NCBI RefSeq assembly: GCF_002156875.1
Contig: NZ_NCSY01000004.1
Span: 186,001 to 250,000 of the forward strand
Direction of reading: 5' to 3'
Source: Bacillus sp. EAC
GTDB lineage: Bacteria; Bacillota; Bacilli; Bacillales; Bacillaceae_G
Length of the DNA: 64,000 nt
The notes below the pieces were generated by a model. That model made no database searches and was not told the DNA's origin. It saw only the letters and a program-made list of their open reading frames with translations. This document shows, in pieces, positions 53,584 to 63,507 of this stretch (positions are counted from its first letter, which is position 1; the number at the start of each line of letters is the position of its first letter). Made by a program: the position numbers and the translations under genes.

Positions 53584-54003
53584 ATGATTACATATATTAG
53601 ACGATTATTTAGTAAGGAAACGACAAATCAACCTTCATTACCAGTCAAAGAACCTCGTGCTCTTTCTAAACAAGAAATCGAATTCATTATTAATGAGCTA
53701 ACAAAGAGACAGTTGAAATGTTTAAACGAGGGGGAAAATGGAAGAATCAGTAAAAATGATGGAGATGTGGAATTTAATAAACTAATTACAAACAGATTAA
53801 TTAATAATTTAACATATAAAATTCCATTTCTAGAAATCGAGTTGGTTTATTTAAATAGTGTGTTAAGAGGGAAGAAAAAAAAGCCAATTCATTATAAATT
53901 ATTTCACGAAGTTAAAGATTCCGATTCAACGGTAATAACTGATTTGGTCATTAATCAAGGTTATTCATTTGTCCCTACAGTGGGTTATTTAAAAATTGGG
54001 TAA
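53584..54003 (+). CDS. Hypothetical protein, unknown function
   Basis: 139 residues with no recognised motif, basic N terminus (MITYIRRLFSK), no clear signal peptide or membrane segment. Alternating charged helices and strands (IEFIINELTKRQLKCLNE, then IPFLEIELVYLNSVL). AGAGGAAG precedes the ATG and a terminator follows. The 200 bases upstream hold an open piece (near 53480-53560) without a start, possibly a gene remnant. Confidence 0.6.
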   Translation: MITYIRRLFSKETTNQPSLPVKEPRALSKQEIEFIINELTKRQLKCLNEGENGRISKNDGDVEFNKLITNRLINNLTYKIPFLEIELVYLNSVLRGKKKKPIHYKLFHEVKDSDSTVITDLVINQGYSFVPTVGYLKIG

Positions 54004-54022
54004 AATCTCATAGTGAAAAATA

Positions 54023-54052
54023 AAAGCCTGCTATGCTAAACAGGCTTTTTCG
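54023..54052. terminator. Terminator between convergent genes
   Basis: AAAGCCTG / CAGGCTTT around a ten-base loop with T tracts on both strands. Confidence 0.85.
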
Positions 54053-54070
54053 TTTATGTCCAATTTAATG

Positions 54071-55570
54071 TTATTCGCTTATATTTTCATTGCTTGTTAT
54101 TGGTAAATCATTAACCTCGTACGCTACTCTAATACCAGACTCAATCGCCCCTTGAATCCAACCTGGGGCTGTGGAAGTATGATCTCCTGCAAAATGAACA
54201 TGTCCTTCAGGTGTAGCTATATGAGGAGAGATTTCAGTTTGTTGGTCAGGTTTGAAGATAGCGAATGCACCGCCAGAAAAGGGATTTTTAGCCCAGCTAA
54301 ATGTGGTTCCGGTTAAAAACTCATCATATATTTCTTTCCCATAAATATAAGCTAAATCTTCCAATGCGTTTTCTATTTGTTCTTTTTCAGTTAAACTATC
54401 CCAAAGTGTTGCATTATCTTCCCACGTATAACTTGCTAAAATCACGCCAGGACCACTAGTACCAACCGACTGGCTAGGGAAATAAGAATATCTTACTGGT
54501 AAATCGGAAATCATTTTACCTCCAACAAAGCCTTCTTTTTCCCAAAATCTAGTTTTAAATTGTAATCCAATTTTAGTTGAGGCAACATAATGTAATTGTC
54601 TAATTGCTTTATATTTTTCATAAGAAAATAAATCATGAGGGGTTACTTTTATAAAATTCAATAGTGAGAATGGTACGGTGATGATTGCTAAATCTCCAGT
54701 AAAAGCGTATGGTTGTGAGGTTTTCGTATCAATTGTATGAATTGTTACTTGTGAATCATTTTGTTCAATCTGTCTCATCTTTTGATTAAAGTAGATATTT
54801 TCATGCAATTGTGGAAGAAAAGAGTAAGGTAGTTGGTCATTGCCTCCTTTTATTTCATAAAACTTTAGACCAGGAGTAAATAAGATCATTACTTCTCTAA
54901 GTAAGGCTGTGAAAGAAAGCTCAGGAAATCCCTCGAGTCCAAGAATTACTTTAATCATATCAATTGCGCCTATTGATAATCTTCTACCATATGGATTGTA
55001 CTTTAAGTAATATTCCATTGAGTATCGATCGAGCAATTTAATAACGATTTCCCAATTTTTTTTAGGATTTTGTTTAATAAAATCGGAAACTGGCTGAATT
55101 GCGTATTCTACTAATTCTTCTGCAGTCTTTCCTTTTTCAGATGGTGCTGTAGGAAAGTTAAGAATATCTGGATTCTTTTCATAAATCGATTGGATTGTCC
55201 GAACAGCATTGACGTAAATAATATCATTTGGCGTGCTATTAATAAACTCTTCAATGGGAAGGTTAAATTTACGTATATATTCTAATACGAGTAAATGAAT
55301 AGAAGGGATTCGCATCGCACCATTTTCCATATATTGCCCTGCAAAAAATGAAGTTCTATTCGTAAAGATTCGTCCGCCAACTCGATTATTTCCTTCGATT
55401 ATTGTGACTTGATGCCCCGCTTCTTTTAATAGAGAAGCCGCTACTAAGCCAGATATACCAGCTCCCACAATGAGAATATTTTTAGGTTCTAAGGTTTTTG
55501 GTAGTCCTGTACGAATCGTTTGAAGCATTTGTTCCTCTGTTAAAGGACTCTCCATACTAACTGATGGCAT
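54071..55570 (-). CDS. Flavin monoamine oxidase family protein (FAD-dependent amine/amino-acid oxidase)
   Basis: 499 residues. The FAD-binding Rossmann motif is ILIVGAGISGLVAASLLKEA (about 34-53) with IIEGNNRVGGRI after it. The C-terminal FAD block is HFAGDHTSTAPGWIQGAIES. FAD is thus bound at both ends, as in L-amino-acid and monoamine oxidases. It oxidises an amine with production of hydrogen peroxide; the substrate is not predictable. No signal peptide. GGGGAG precedes the ATG. Confidence 0.9.
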   Translation of the reverse strand: MPSVSMESPLTEEQMLQTIRTGLPKTLEPKNILIVGAGISGLVAASLLKEAGHQVTIIEGNNRVGGRIFTNRTSFFAGQYMENGAMRIPSIHLLVLEYIRKFNLPIEEFINSTPNDIIYVNAVRTIQSIYEKNPDILNFPTAPSEKGKTAEELVEYAIQPVSDFIKQNPKKNWEIVIKLLDRYSMEYYLKYNPYGRRLSIGAIDMIKVILGLEGFPELSFTALLREVMILFTPGLKFYEIKGGNDQLPYSFLPQLHENIYFNQKMRQIEQNDSQVTIHTIDTKTSQPYAFTGDLAIITVPFSLLNFIKVTPHDLFSYEKYKAIRQLHYVASTKIGLQFKTRFWEKEGFVGGKMISDLPVRYSYFPSQSVGTSGPGVILASYTWEDNATLWDSLTEKEQIENALEDLAYIYGKEIYDEFLTGTTFSWAKNPFSGGAFAIFKPDQQTEISPHIATPEGHVHFAGDHTSTAPGWIQGAIESGIRVAYEVNDLPITSNENISE

Positions 55571-55695
55571 ATGTTCGCTCCCCTACCATTTATTTAATAA
55601 GATTAGATTTATAGAATCTTATTCAAAAGTAGGGGCATATAGAAGGTTGTTTTTAAAGATAAAGTGAAAATTTACTTGTGAAAAGAAAATAAAAA

Positions 55696-55715
55696 GAGCT
55701 TGAAAAATCAAGCTC
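55696..55715 (-). terminator. Terminator of the lmo0937-type gene
   Basis: GAGCTTGA / TCAAGCTC stem with a four-base loop; T-rich on the minus strand after it. Confidence 0.8.
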
Positions 55716-55736
55716 AGTGGATAAAAATTTGGGTAT

Positions 55737-55877
55737 CTATCTTTTGCGTCTAAATAAACCAACAATGAAGACAATGATTGCGACGATTAATAAAATATGT
55801 ATTAAACCGCCTGCAATGTGGAAAGTAAAATAGCCTAAAACCCACAATATTAACAGAATAAAAAATAAAATCCACAT
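55737..55877 (-). CDS. lmo0937-family small membrane protein
   Basis: 46 residues, ATG at 55877 behind AAAGGAAT. Two membrane helices (MWILFFILLILWVLGYF and HILLIVAIIVFIVGLF) and a basic tail RRKR, as in the widespread lmo0937 family. Function unknown; members often respond to envelope or general stress. Confidence 0.85.
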   Translation of the reverse strand: MWILFFILLILWVLGYFTFHIAGGLIHILLIVAIIVFIVGLFRRKR

Positions 55878-55964
55878 AGGTTTTCATTCCTTTCTTTTTT
55901 TACTGTATTATTACGATGTCCAATTTTTCTTTTCATATCCAAAGTTATAAAAAGCAAAAAAAAA

Positions 55965-55988
55965 GAAGCTTTCACACATCAAAGCTTC
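55965..55988. terminator. Terminator of the NAD salvage operon
   Basis: GAAGCTTT / AAAGCTTC with an eight-base loop. Long A/T runs lie on both sides, so it works in either direction. Confidence 0.85.
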
Positions 55989-56002
55989 GTTTTTTTATTT
56001 TT

Positions 56003-56824
56003 TTAAAATTCATCAAAAACAGTATAAGGCATCTGTCTTTTATGTCTAGATTTATTAAACCAAGATTCTATTTTTGCTTGTGAATCAGCACTTATTTCTT
56101 TGCCTTCTAAGTAGTCATCAATATCATCATATGTAACACCTAATGCTACTTCATCTGCTAATTGAGGTCGATCCTCTTCAAGATCGGCTGTAGGTACTTT
56201 TTCATATAATTTTGGTGGACAGTTCAAATCTTGTAAAAGCATTTTTCCTTGTCGTTTGTTTAGGCGGAAAATGGGACAAAGGTCAGCTCCACCGTCTCCA
56301 TATTTTGTATAAAATCCGGTTATCGCTTCTGCAGAATGATCAGTCCCTAAAACTACACAACCATTCATTGCTGCGATGCTATATTGAGCTTTCATTCTTT
56401 CACGAGCTTTTTCATTTCCTTTTGCAAAGTCAGTTAACTGAATACCAATATTTTTTAATGTTTCTACACTAGCATCAACTGCTGCTTTAATATTAACTGT
56501 ATATAATTTTGTTGGTTGAATAAACTCAAGCGCAAGTTGGCAATCTTCTTCATCCATTTGAACGCCATATGGAAGTCTAATAGCAATAAATATATATTTT
56601 TTTTCAGATTGTTCTTCATTTAATTCGTTTACTGCTAATTGAGCAAGCTTACCTGTTAATGTAGAATCTTGGCCACCAGAAATCCCTAATACAAAGCCAT
56701 TTAAAAAAGGATGTTTTAAAAGATAGTTTTTTAGAAAATCGATACTTCTTCTTATTTCTTCTTTTGGATTAATGACAGGATTTACTTTCATTTCTTCAAT
56801 AATTTCTTTTTGTAATTTGTTCAA
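56003..56824 (-). CDS. nadE: Ammonia-dependent NAD synthetase
   Basis: 273 residues; converts deamido-NAD to NAD with ATP and ammonia. The ATP pyrophosphatase P-loop is SGGQDST (49-55); [20 protein letters not shown] is the deamido-NAD site; [12 protein letters not shown] and the C-terminal [13 protein letters not shown] match the bacillar enzyme. No glutaminase domain is present, so free ammonia is used. It overlaps nadD by four bases, last gene of the pncB-nadD-nadE operon. Confidence 0.96.
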   Translation of the reverse strand: MNKLQKEIIEEMKVNPVINPKEEIRRSIDFLKNYLLKHPFLNGFVLGISGGQDSTLTGKLAQLAVNELNEEQSEKKYIFIAIRLPYGVQMDEEDCQLALEFIQPTKLYTVNIKAAVDASVETLKNIGIQLTDFAKGNEKARERMKAQYSIAAMNGCVVLGTDHSAEAITGFYTKYGDGGADLCPIFRLNKRQGKMLLQDLNCPPKLYEKVPTADLEEDRPQLADEVALGVTYDDIDDYLEGKEISADSQAKIESWFNKSRHKRQMPYTVFDEF

Positions 56825-57450
56825 TCTTCATTCTCCTTTTGATACAAATTATATTTCTTTATATATGCATAACATTCTTCAGGTAATAAATATCTTGGCT
56901 CTCCACCTTTAGCAAATTCTTCTCGTATATAAGTAGAGCTAATCTCCATTGCTAATCCTTTATCAATTAGATGAAATCTAGAGCCATTATCATTATTTCG
57001 AAGAAGAGGGGAACGAGAAATTGTTTTTAACATATCAATTCCGTCACGAGCCATAACAATAAATTTATTTTCTGAAACTAGCTGATCCCCATATTTCCAC
57101 TTTCCTTCAGCAATATCTTCTAAAAGGTCAGCACCCATTATGAAGTAAACTTCATCTTCACTATACTTCGCTTTAAAATGATTCATCGTATAATAAGTAA
57201 AAACTTCCCAAGCTTCTTTACTCATTTCATAATCATCTGCTATAAATTTTGAATTATTTTTTATAGCTAGATTCAACATATTCCAGCGATGATCATCCGT
57301 ATTATGTAATTGTTTGTCTCTTCTTTTTGACGAACATGGTAAGAAAATAACCTTATCTAATTGACATCGATGTGCAATAGTACTAGCAGTCCATAGATGA
57401 ACATTTGTGATTGGATCAAAAGAACTGCCGTAAATTCCGATTTTAGCCAT
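56821..57450 (-). CDS. nadD: Nicotinate mononucleotide adenylyltransferase, divergent form
   Basis: 209 residues; makes deamido-NAD from nicotinate mononucleotide and ATP. The Rossmann start is GIYGSSFDP and the late ISSTYIRE matches the ISSTxIR nucleotide motif. The usual (H/T)xGH block after FDP is ITNVHL here, keeping the second His but lacking the Gly. It lies between nadE and pncB with overlaps of four and eight bases. The chromosome probably has a canonical nadD as well, so this may be a salvage-dedicated isoenzyme. Confidence 0.85.
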   Translation of the reverse strand: MAKIGIYGSSFDPITNVHLWTASTIAHRCQLDKVIFLPCSSKRRDKQLHNTDDHRWNMLNLAIKNNSKFIADDYEMSKEAWEVFTYYTMNHFKAKYSEDEVYFIMGADLLEDIAEGKWKYGDQLVSENKFIVMARDGIDMLKTISRSPLLRNNDNGSRFHLIDKGLAMEISSTYIREEFAKGGEPRYLLPEECYAYIKKYNLYQKENED

Positions 57451-58912
57451 TATTCATTTCCTCTGTTTTCTTCCTAGCTTCCGCTATTTTTTCCATTTTG
57501 TTATCCCAACACTTTTGACTTAAATCCACTGGATATTCTTCAGGGTTTAACGCACGCTTGTATTCTTCCCATAATAAATTTAAATTTTCTTCAGCAAAAG
57601 CTTGAATGTCATTAATTCCTGGTAATTTATAAACAAGCTCGCCATTTAGGAAGATTTGATGGTGTAGTTCTCTTGCTTCAAAATTTGTAACAAATTTACT
57701 AATATAAGGATGAATTGGATGGAATAGTTTAATTTTTTCTTCAGATTCAGGATCTTCCTCTTCCAATGCAATATAGTCAGCTTCTGCATGATGATTAACA
57801 GTATTAATGATACGATAAATTCTTTTTAGACCAGGAGTTGTTACTTTTTCTGGATTTTGTGAAATTTTAATCGTATCAACCATTTGACCATTTTCATCTT
57901 CAATACTAACTAATTTATAAACAGCTCCTAAAGCAGGTTGATCATAGGCTGTAATCAGTTTAGTACCAATACCCCAAGAATCAATCTTTGCTCCTTGTGA
58001 TTTTAAATTTAAAATCGTATATTCGTCTAAGTCGTTAGAAGCAACAATTTTTGTATTTACAAAACCAGCATCATCTAACATTTTCCTAGCTGCTTTAGAC
58101 AAATAAGCTAAATCTCCACTATCTAATCTTATCGCGGCAAAGTTGATTTTATCTCCTAATTCCTTAGCTACCTTAATAGCATTTGGAACGCCGCTTTTAA
58201 GCGTATCGTATGTATCAACTAAAAATGTACAATTGGTATGACGATCTGCGTATTTTTTAAATGCGATGTATTCATCTCGATAAGTTTGTACAAGAGCATG
58301 TGCATGTGTACCTGAAACAGGAATATTAAACAACTTGCCTGCGCGCACATTACTCGTCGCATGAAACCCGCCAATAAAAGCAGCCCTAGCTCCCCAAATA
58401 GCAGCATCAAACTCTTGAGCACGTCGAGTACCAAATTCCATAAGTGTGTCATTACCAACTATATGTTTAATTCGTGAAGCTTTTGTAGCAATCAGTGTTT
58501 GGTAATTTATTATGTTTAATAAAGCAGTTTCAATTAGTTGAGCCTCCAGTAATGGTGCTTCAATTCTTAAAATCGGTTCATTTCCGAAAACTAATTCACC
58601 TTCTTGAAGCGCTCTGACTGAACCTGTAAATCGGACTGTAGCTAAATATTGAATATATTCTTTGTTATACCCAAGTTCATTTTGAAGATATTCTAAATCA
58701 GTGTTGCTAAACTTGAAATTTTGCAGATAACTGATTAATTTTTCTAAGCCTGCGAATATCGCGTATCCATTTCCAAAAGGTAGCTTTCTGAAATATAGTT
58801 CAAATACAGCCATTTTATTATGTATATTGTCTCCCCAATAAGTCTCTGCCATATTGATTTGATATAAATCAGTGTGAAGTGCATAGCTATCATCATGATA
58901 ATTAAAATTCAT
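57443..58912 (-). CDS. pncB: Nicotinate phosphoribosyltransferase
   Basis: 489 residues; joins nicotinate to PRPP to form nicotinate mononucleotide, the entry step of niacin salvage. Marks: TDLYQINMAETYW at the start, EFGTRRAQ, GTHAHALVQ (phosphorylated-His region) and AIRLDSGDLAYLSK. The second ATG (58912) is preferred because AAGGGCGG is at the right distance. First gene of the operon that continues with nadD and nadE. Confidence 0.95.
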   Translation of the reverse strand: MNFNYHDDSYALHTDLYQINMAETYWGDNIHNKMAVFELYFRKLPFGNGYAIFAGLEKLISYLQNFKFSNTDLEYLQNELGYNKEYIQYLATVRFTGSVRALQEGELVFGNEPILRIEAPLLEAQLIETALLNIINYQTLIATKASRIKHIVGNDTLMEFGTRRAQEFDAAIWGARAAFIGGFHATSNVRAGKLFNIPVSGTHAHALVQTYRDEYIAFKKYADRHTNCTFLVDTYDTLKSGVPNAIKVAKELGDKINFAAIRLDSGDLAYLSKAARKMLDDAGFVNTKIVASNDLDEYTILNLKSQGAKIDSWGIGTKLITAYDQPALGAVYKLVSIEDENGQMVDTIKISQNPEKVTTPGLKRIYRIINTVNHHAEADYIALEEEDPESEEKIKLFHPIHPYISKFVTNFEARELHHQIFLNGELVYKLPGINDIQAFAEENLNLLWEEYKRALNPEEYPVDLSQKCWDNKMEKIAEARKKTEEMNNG

Positions 58913-58918
58913 TCGCAT

Positions 58919-59393
58919 TTCCGCCCTTAATAGATTTTTGAAATGAGTAAATATCAGTCAATTTCCTATTTTTAAATTGGATTTATAACTAATACAATAC
59001 TTTTAGTATGAGCATCGAATAAGAATAGTAACATGTAAACATGTACATACATCATTTAAATTAATTATGGCTTTTTTATCCATTTAATAATCTCTTCATT
59101 ATTTTTGAATTGTAAGATTATTAAATGATTTGTAGAAAGTTTCACAAGACGGTATAGACTAATTACTATAAATTAAAAGGAGAACAATAATTTCAATTTT
59201 CACTTCAATCTTATTATAAGTCAAACCATATGAAAACCTAAATATGGAAATTTATTTTAAGTAATAATCTAATTTTCATTATCAATCTCAACAAAATAAT
59301 GAGTTTTAAAAGGATTCATTGATCATATGACGAAATCATTAAAATAATTAACTAGTATTTATTTTGTAAATAATTAGTATTTGAGGTGAAAGA
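58919..59393. other. Gene-free divergent promoter region with ACATGT repeats
   Basis: No reading frame is supported in about 475 bases between pncB and the acetyltransferase. ACATGTAAACATGTACAT at 59031-59048 has two ACATGT half-palindromes in tandem, a candidate operator for the NAD salvage operon, but it is over 100 bases from pncB. The rest is AT-rich. Confidence 0.35.
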
Positions 59394-59846
59394 ATGAAGA
59401 TTTATCAAGCAACAAATAGCGATCTTAATGGAATTACAAGTTTATTTAATGAGTATCGAATGTTTTATAAACAAGAGGAAAATTTAGAGGGAGCTCGCGA
59501 TTTTATTTATGAAAGATTTCAACAAAGTGATTCGGTTATTTTTACAGTTGTAGAAGATGGCGAATATTTAGGATTCACACAACTGTATCCTTCATTTTCT
59601 TCCGTATCAATGAAAAGGCTCTGGATATTAAATGATTTATTTGTAGTCGAATCAGCGAGAAAAAAAGGTGTCGCGCAGATGTTATTAGATGCTGCGAAAA
59701 ATTTCGCAATCGAAACTAATGCAAAATCCATAGAACTACAAACAGCCTTTGATAATAAGCAGGCTCAACGATTATATGAAAAAAATAGTTATAAAGTTGA
59801 GACGACATTCTATACATATTCACTAAGTTTAGAAAATAAAAAATAG
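59394..59846 (+). CDS. GNAT-family N-acetyltransferase
   Basis: 150 residues. Acetyl-CoA loop ARKKGVAQMLLDAA follows LNDLFVVES, and motif B is FDNKQAQRLYEKNSYK. Upstream strand YLGFTQLYPSFSS. GAGGTGAAAG precedes the ATG. Acceptor unknown. Monocistronic; convergent with another acetyltransferase gene, with a shared terminator. Confidence 0.87.
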   Translation: MKIYQATNSDLNGITSLFNEYRMFYKQEENLEGARDFIYERFQQSDSVIFTVVEDGEYLGFTQLYPSFSSVSMKRLWILNDLFVVESARKKGVAQMLLDAAKNFAIETNAKSIELQTAFDNKQAQRLYEKNSYKVETTFYTYSLSLENKK

Positions 59847-59949
59847 ACCTTTTTGTGGAAGGGCTTCTATTAATTGGTCTTTATTTAATGAAGGAACAAT
59901 CCTAATCTAATACCAGACGTAGAACAATTACTTAGTTCGTTTCACACTG

Positions 59950-59977
59950 AAGCCACCTAGGAATAGGTGGCTTTTTT
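59950..59977. terminator. Terminator between convergent acetyltransferase genes
   Basis: AAGCCACCTA / TAGGTGGCTT with a four-base loop, then T run on the plus strand. Confidence 0.87.
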
Positions 59978-59978
59978 A

Positions 59979-60467
59979 TTAGGAAGTTTGATTGATTTCC
60001 ATAGTATCAAACACTTGAATTGTACGTTGATTTTCATCAATGCTTTCTTCAAATTTACCATTTGTATAGTTTGAAATGACGCTTCTCCAGAATGCTTTGG
60101 CAGGTAAGTTTTTTTCTATTTGTGAAATTCGCCATTTGCCTGGAAACATGTTGAATAGATTTTGTGCTACTTCTTTTCCATAACCATGTCCTTTATATTT
60201 TTGGATAATGAAAAATTCTTCAATTACATTCGGTGAATTTTCTGCTGAACTTGCTACTAGAGCAAATCCTATATATTCTTCATGAAGTTTAACAAAATAA
60301 GCGTGATAGTTTGGATCATCCCAATACCTTTCCAAATTAAAATTTTTATAGGATCCGTTCATTTCTAACTTAAGTGGAATGTATTTATTAAATTCATAAA
60401 TATAAAATTGCATTAAATTGTGTAAAACTGCTTCTTCATCTTTTTTTACACGTATAAGACTAATCAA
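59979..60467 (-). CDS. GNAT-family N-acetyltransferase
   Basis: 162 residues from TTG 60467, for which GAGGTGG is well placed; a GTG at 60479 would lie within the ribosome site. Acetyl-CoA loop KYKGHGYGKEVAQNLF, preceded by IEEFFIIQ. The C-terminal part ends with a short acidic stretch. Substrate unknown. Confidence 0.82.
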   Translation of the reverse strand: MISLIRVKKDEEAVLHNLMQFYIYEFNKYIPLKLEMNGSYKNFNLERYWDDPNYHAYFVKLHEEYIGFALVASSAENSPNVIEEFFIIQKYKGHGYGKEVAQNLFNMFPGKWRISQIEKNLPAKAFWRSVISNYTNGKFEESIDENQRTIQVFDTMEINQTS

Positions 60468-60633
60468 TATAAACACCACCTCAATTTAGCTTTGTTAAGT
60501 AATACTTATTTATATAATAGAAAAATCCTTCTTATTAATTTTTTTTAGGAAATACAAAAGGGAAAAATATGTAAATGGTGAATAAGTAAAAGTGGTAAAA
60601 AGAGGATTAAATATTTCAGGACTATTTTATTTT

Positions 60634-60874
60634 AAGAGAATCGATACTGTATTTCTATACGCATCTGATTTTGAGAAAGCAGTAAAATGGTATTGCACGG
60701 TATTTTTGTTTCTGTTAAATGGAATGATTCAACAAATGGATACACTGCATTAAATAGTATGGAACATTAAAATGGTTTGAATTTGAAGATTTAGATAGTA
60801 ATCGTTTAGGGGTATGTTCACCCCAAAATGAGTTTTATTATAAAGTACTAGAAAGAAGGTTCGGATATGAATAA
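60634..60874 (+). pseudogene. Decayed VOC-family gene
   Basis: Three frames in succession carry pieces of one VOC protein: KRIDTVFLYASDFEKAVKWY, then VSVKWNDSTNGYTALNS, then WFEFEDLDSNRLGVCSPQNE. At least two frameshifts or deletions separate them, and no ribosome site is seen. The last piece overlaps the start of the next gene, whose AAGG site lies inside it. Confidence 0.72.
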
Positions 60875-61391
60875 AAAAATTCTTACTGCAATAATAATTG
60901 GCATAACAGCCATTGTAATATCGTCTGGGTATATTATTAAAAACTTTAATACAAAAGAAGAAGCAGTACAATTTATGATTCATAAGGATTTACCGGATCT
61001 AAAAAAAGATAACTATCAATTAGTGAATATACCTGGAAGTCGATACGTTCTTTGTATTACAGATATTCCTCATAGTATTTATATTTATAAAACTGCATCA
61101 ATTTTTAATGTGAATTTTGCGTCGATGTCAGGAGCTGAACACTTGTACGCAGGCGATGGGAAGACAATGCATTATTTAAATGAAAAATTGATTTATGGTT
61201 TTGACAAAGATAGACCAGTTAGAAAAGAGATTTTTATAGACAATAAAAAAATGAAAACAGTAGAATTAAATCAGTATTTCTCAAAAAGTAAATACAAGAT
61301 GAATTATAAAAATTTAGTATTCTATTACCCAGAGAAGCCGATAGAAACATCAAAAAATAATTTAGGATTTACAGAAATCCAATATCATTAA
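60867..61391 (+). CDS. Membrane-anchored protein, unknown function
   Basis: 174 residues with one N-terminal membrane helix (about 5-25, ILTAIIIGITAIVISSGYII) and an extracytoplasmic domain with no motif that I recognise (YVLCITDIPHSIYIYKTA, then HYLNEKLIYGFDKDRP). A signal-anchor rather than a cleaved peptide is likely. It begins within the tail of the VOC pseudogene. Confidence 0.6.
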   Translation: MNKKILTAIIIGITAIVISSGYIIKNFNTKEEAVQFMIHKDLPDLKKDNYQLVNIPGSRYVLCITDIPHSIYIYKTASIFNVNFASMSGAEHLYAGDGKTMHYLNEKLIYGFDKDRPVRKEIFIDNKKMKTVELNQYFSKSKYKMNYKNLVFYYPEKPIETSKNNLGFTEIQYH

Positions 61392-61464
61392 CTACTGAAC
61401 TTACAGCAATGCTAAATATGGTATTGCTATTTTTTTGAAAATTTGAGTGATAGGAGTAAACGAA

Positions 61465-62220
61465 ATGTTTGATCAATCTAATTATGAATGTCGTGTTGAA
61501 TGGGGAAAACGTGGAGCAAGGGAAGCAGCTGACCGAGGAGATATAACGATTATCGTAGATGTTCTTAGTTTTTCTTCCACAGTCGTATCGGCCGTAAATC
61601 AAGGTGCAATTATTTATCCTTATCCTCCAAATTTAGATGGGAAAAGTTATGCTGAGAAGATTGGTGGAGAGTATATATTAGGAAGAAATGAAGCGGCAAT
61701 TCTTGGAAAAGCAACTCTTTCACCAGTCTCATTTAATAAAGATCACGCGAATAACAAATATGTTTTATGTTCACTTAATGGCGCATTTTGCTGTTGGATT
61801 GCTGCAAAAGTGCCTGCATTATTAATTGGTTCTATATTAAATGCATCATCTGTTGCAGCATTTGCAAATCAGTTAAAAAAACAAATAAAAGCAAACGTAA
61901 CGATAATACCTTGTGGTGAAGTTTGGAATGAAGTGCAAGAAAATGAAGATGCGTTACGTCCATCAATTGAAGATTATTTAGGTGCTGGAGCAATATTAGC
62001 CGAATTGGAAGGGACAAAATCGCCAGAAGCGGAAGTTTGTATAGGTGCGTATCTGCACTCTAAAGAAAGAATTAATGAATTAATATGGGAATGTGGAAGT
62101 GGAAAAGAATTAAGAATAAAGGGCTTTGAACAAGATGTACTACATTGTAGTCGATTAAATAGCTACAATGTAGTCCCTAAATTGGAAAATAATTGTTTTA
62201 TTGATGCGCTAAACCATTAA
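61465..62220 (+). CDS. 2-phosphosulfolactate phosphatase (ComB) family protein
   Basis: 251 residues; GGAG supports ATG 61465. Family marks are the acidic DVLSFSSTVVSAV, CSLNGAF, LLIGSILNASSVA, IIPCGEVW and RPSIEDYLGAGAIL. ComB acts in sulfolactate and coenzyme M metabolism in archaea and some bacteria, but many bacterial members are uncharacterised. No sulfolactate genes are seen nearby, so the substrate here is uncertain. Confidence 0.82.
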   Translation: MFDQSNYECRVEWGKRGAREAADRGDITIIVDVLSFSSTVVSAVNQGAIIYPYPPNLDGKSYAEKIGGEYILGRNEAAILGKATLSPVSFNKDHANNKYVLCSLNGAFCCWIAAKVPALLIGSILNASSVAAFANQLKKQIKANVTIIPCGEVWNEVQENEDALRPSIEDYLGAGAILAELEGTKSPEAEVCIGAYLHSKERINELIWECGSGKELRIKGFEQDVLHCSRLNSYNVVPKLENNCFIDALNH

Positions 62221-62249
62221 AAAGGATGAAGTATAAGTTCATCCTTTTT
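62219..62249. terminator. Bidirectional terminator
   Basis: AAAAAGGATGAA / TTCATCCTTTTT with a seven-base loop, shared by the convergent ComB-like and propeller genes. Confidence 0.88.
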
Positions 62250-63507
62250 AATGGTTGTATATCGAGTATAAACCAACATTTTTTAGTAAGATTTTGGGCT
62301 TACTTCCATCTAAGTTAGCTACCCATAGATTCCCAACAATACCAAATTCACTTTTTCGTAACCATGTTATTTTATTCGAAGAAGAAGCATAAATTGGGTC
62401 ATAATCACCTGCCCCGCTAGGAGGGTTTGTAATTTTTTTTTGTTTATGATTATGAAGGTCGATCACATATAAAGCAGGCTTAGGTCGTTTCTTTTCATCA
62501 TTCGACCACTCACTTTCTTTCACTCTTGATACAACAATCGATGAATCATTACACCAGGAAAATGCTAATTCTGCAAAGCTAGGCGGAGTTAGATTTGCCG
62601 AAGTAAAGGCTGGCATTTCTGTAATTTTCATTTTTTTATTTTTATAACCGAATACTAATCTGCCACCACCAGCGATATATCCTAATATATTTTTAGTTTG
62701 AGCCCATTTGGGATCATCTAAATGTAGAATAATTTCATCTTGAACTTCAAAAACTTTTCCATTAGAAGATATGATACATAACATATCACTGTCCATCGAC
62801 CAAGAAGCTGTAGGATTAACAATGAATGAAATCCATTTTTGACTTGGAGAGAATTGAAAGGAACGTGCATTAATTGCTGGAATCGTTGTATTTCCCTTCG
62901 TTAAACTCTTAGGAATGACAAAGAATTGTTTAACATGGTTAGTTAAACTAGCAAGATTTTTAAAATCTTTGGGCAACGAAATTTTATATAGGATAGGGTT
63001 TGTCCAGCCATTTGGAGTTAAGGAAGCGGCTGAAGAAGCAATAAAACCTTTTCCGTTTGGAAGCCAATTATAATCATCAACACCTAAAGCAATATTATAA
63101 AAGTTCGTGAAATCAGAAATATTTAGTACACCGTAATCCTGAAAAGCAACAATATTCTTTGTAGGAGACCATTTAGGGTTCTGCCCATCACTGAATATTT
63201 TTTCTTCATTCTTAGTTTTCATATTATATACCCATATCTCAGAACGAGACGGATACGAGGCAGAAGGACCAGTTGGTATTTCTTTTTGATACAGAAGATA
63301 ATTTCCATCATAAGACCACTCTGGAGTATATTGATAGACCCCCGGTACTTTTGTAATTTTTTCTTCTTTGTTACTGATTTTTACCCAAACAAAACCATCT
63401 CGAACAAATGCAATTTTTAATGGTTTATCAGTAGTTTCTGCCTTTGCAAAATTAGTGGCAGTTAAATTAAAGACTATTAACATAAAGATAAGAATTTTTC
63501 GTTTCAA
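62248..63507 (-). CDS. Secreted TolB-like beta-propeller protein
   Basis: 419 residues. A signal peptide (about 1-24, ending FAKA) leads to repeated blades with VPGVYQYTPEWSYDGNYLLY, NPKWSPTKNIVAF, DYNWLPNGKGFIAS and FQFSPSQKWISF, the TolB/WD40-like (DPD) pattern. No lipobox Cys at the cleavage site, so it is probably released or wall-associated. Function unknown. No partner genes are adjacent. Confidence 0.8.
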   Translation of the reverse strand: MKRKILIFMLIVFNLTATNFAKAETTDKPLKIAFVRDGFVWVKISNKEEKITKVPGVYQYTPEWSYDGNYLLYQKEIPTGPSASYPSRSEIWVYNMKTKNEEKIFSDGQNPKWSPTKNIVAFQDYGVLNISDFTNFYNIALGVDDYNWLPNGKGFIASSAASLTPNGWTNPILYKISLPKDFKNLASLTNHVKQFFVIPKSLTKGNTTIPAINARSFQFSPSQKWISFIVNPTASWSMDSDMLCIISSNGKVFEVQDEIILHLDDPKWAQTKNILGYIAGGGRLVFGYKNKKMKITEMPAFTSANLTPPSFAELAFSWCNDSSIVVSRVKESEWSNDEKKRPKPALYVIDLHNHKQKKITNPPSGAGDYDPIYASSSNKITWLRKSEFGIVGNLWVANLDGSKPKILLKNVGLYSIYNH

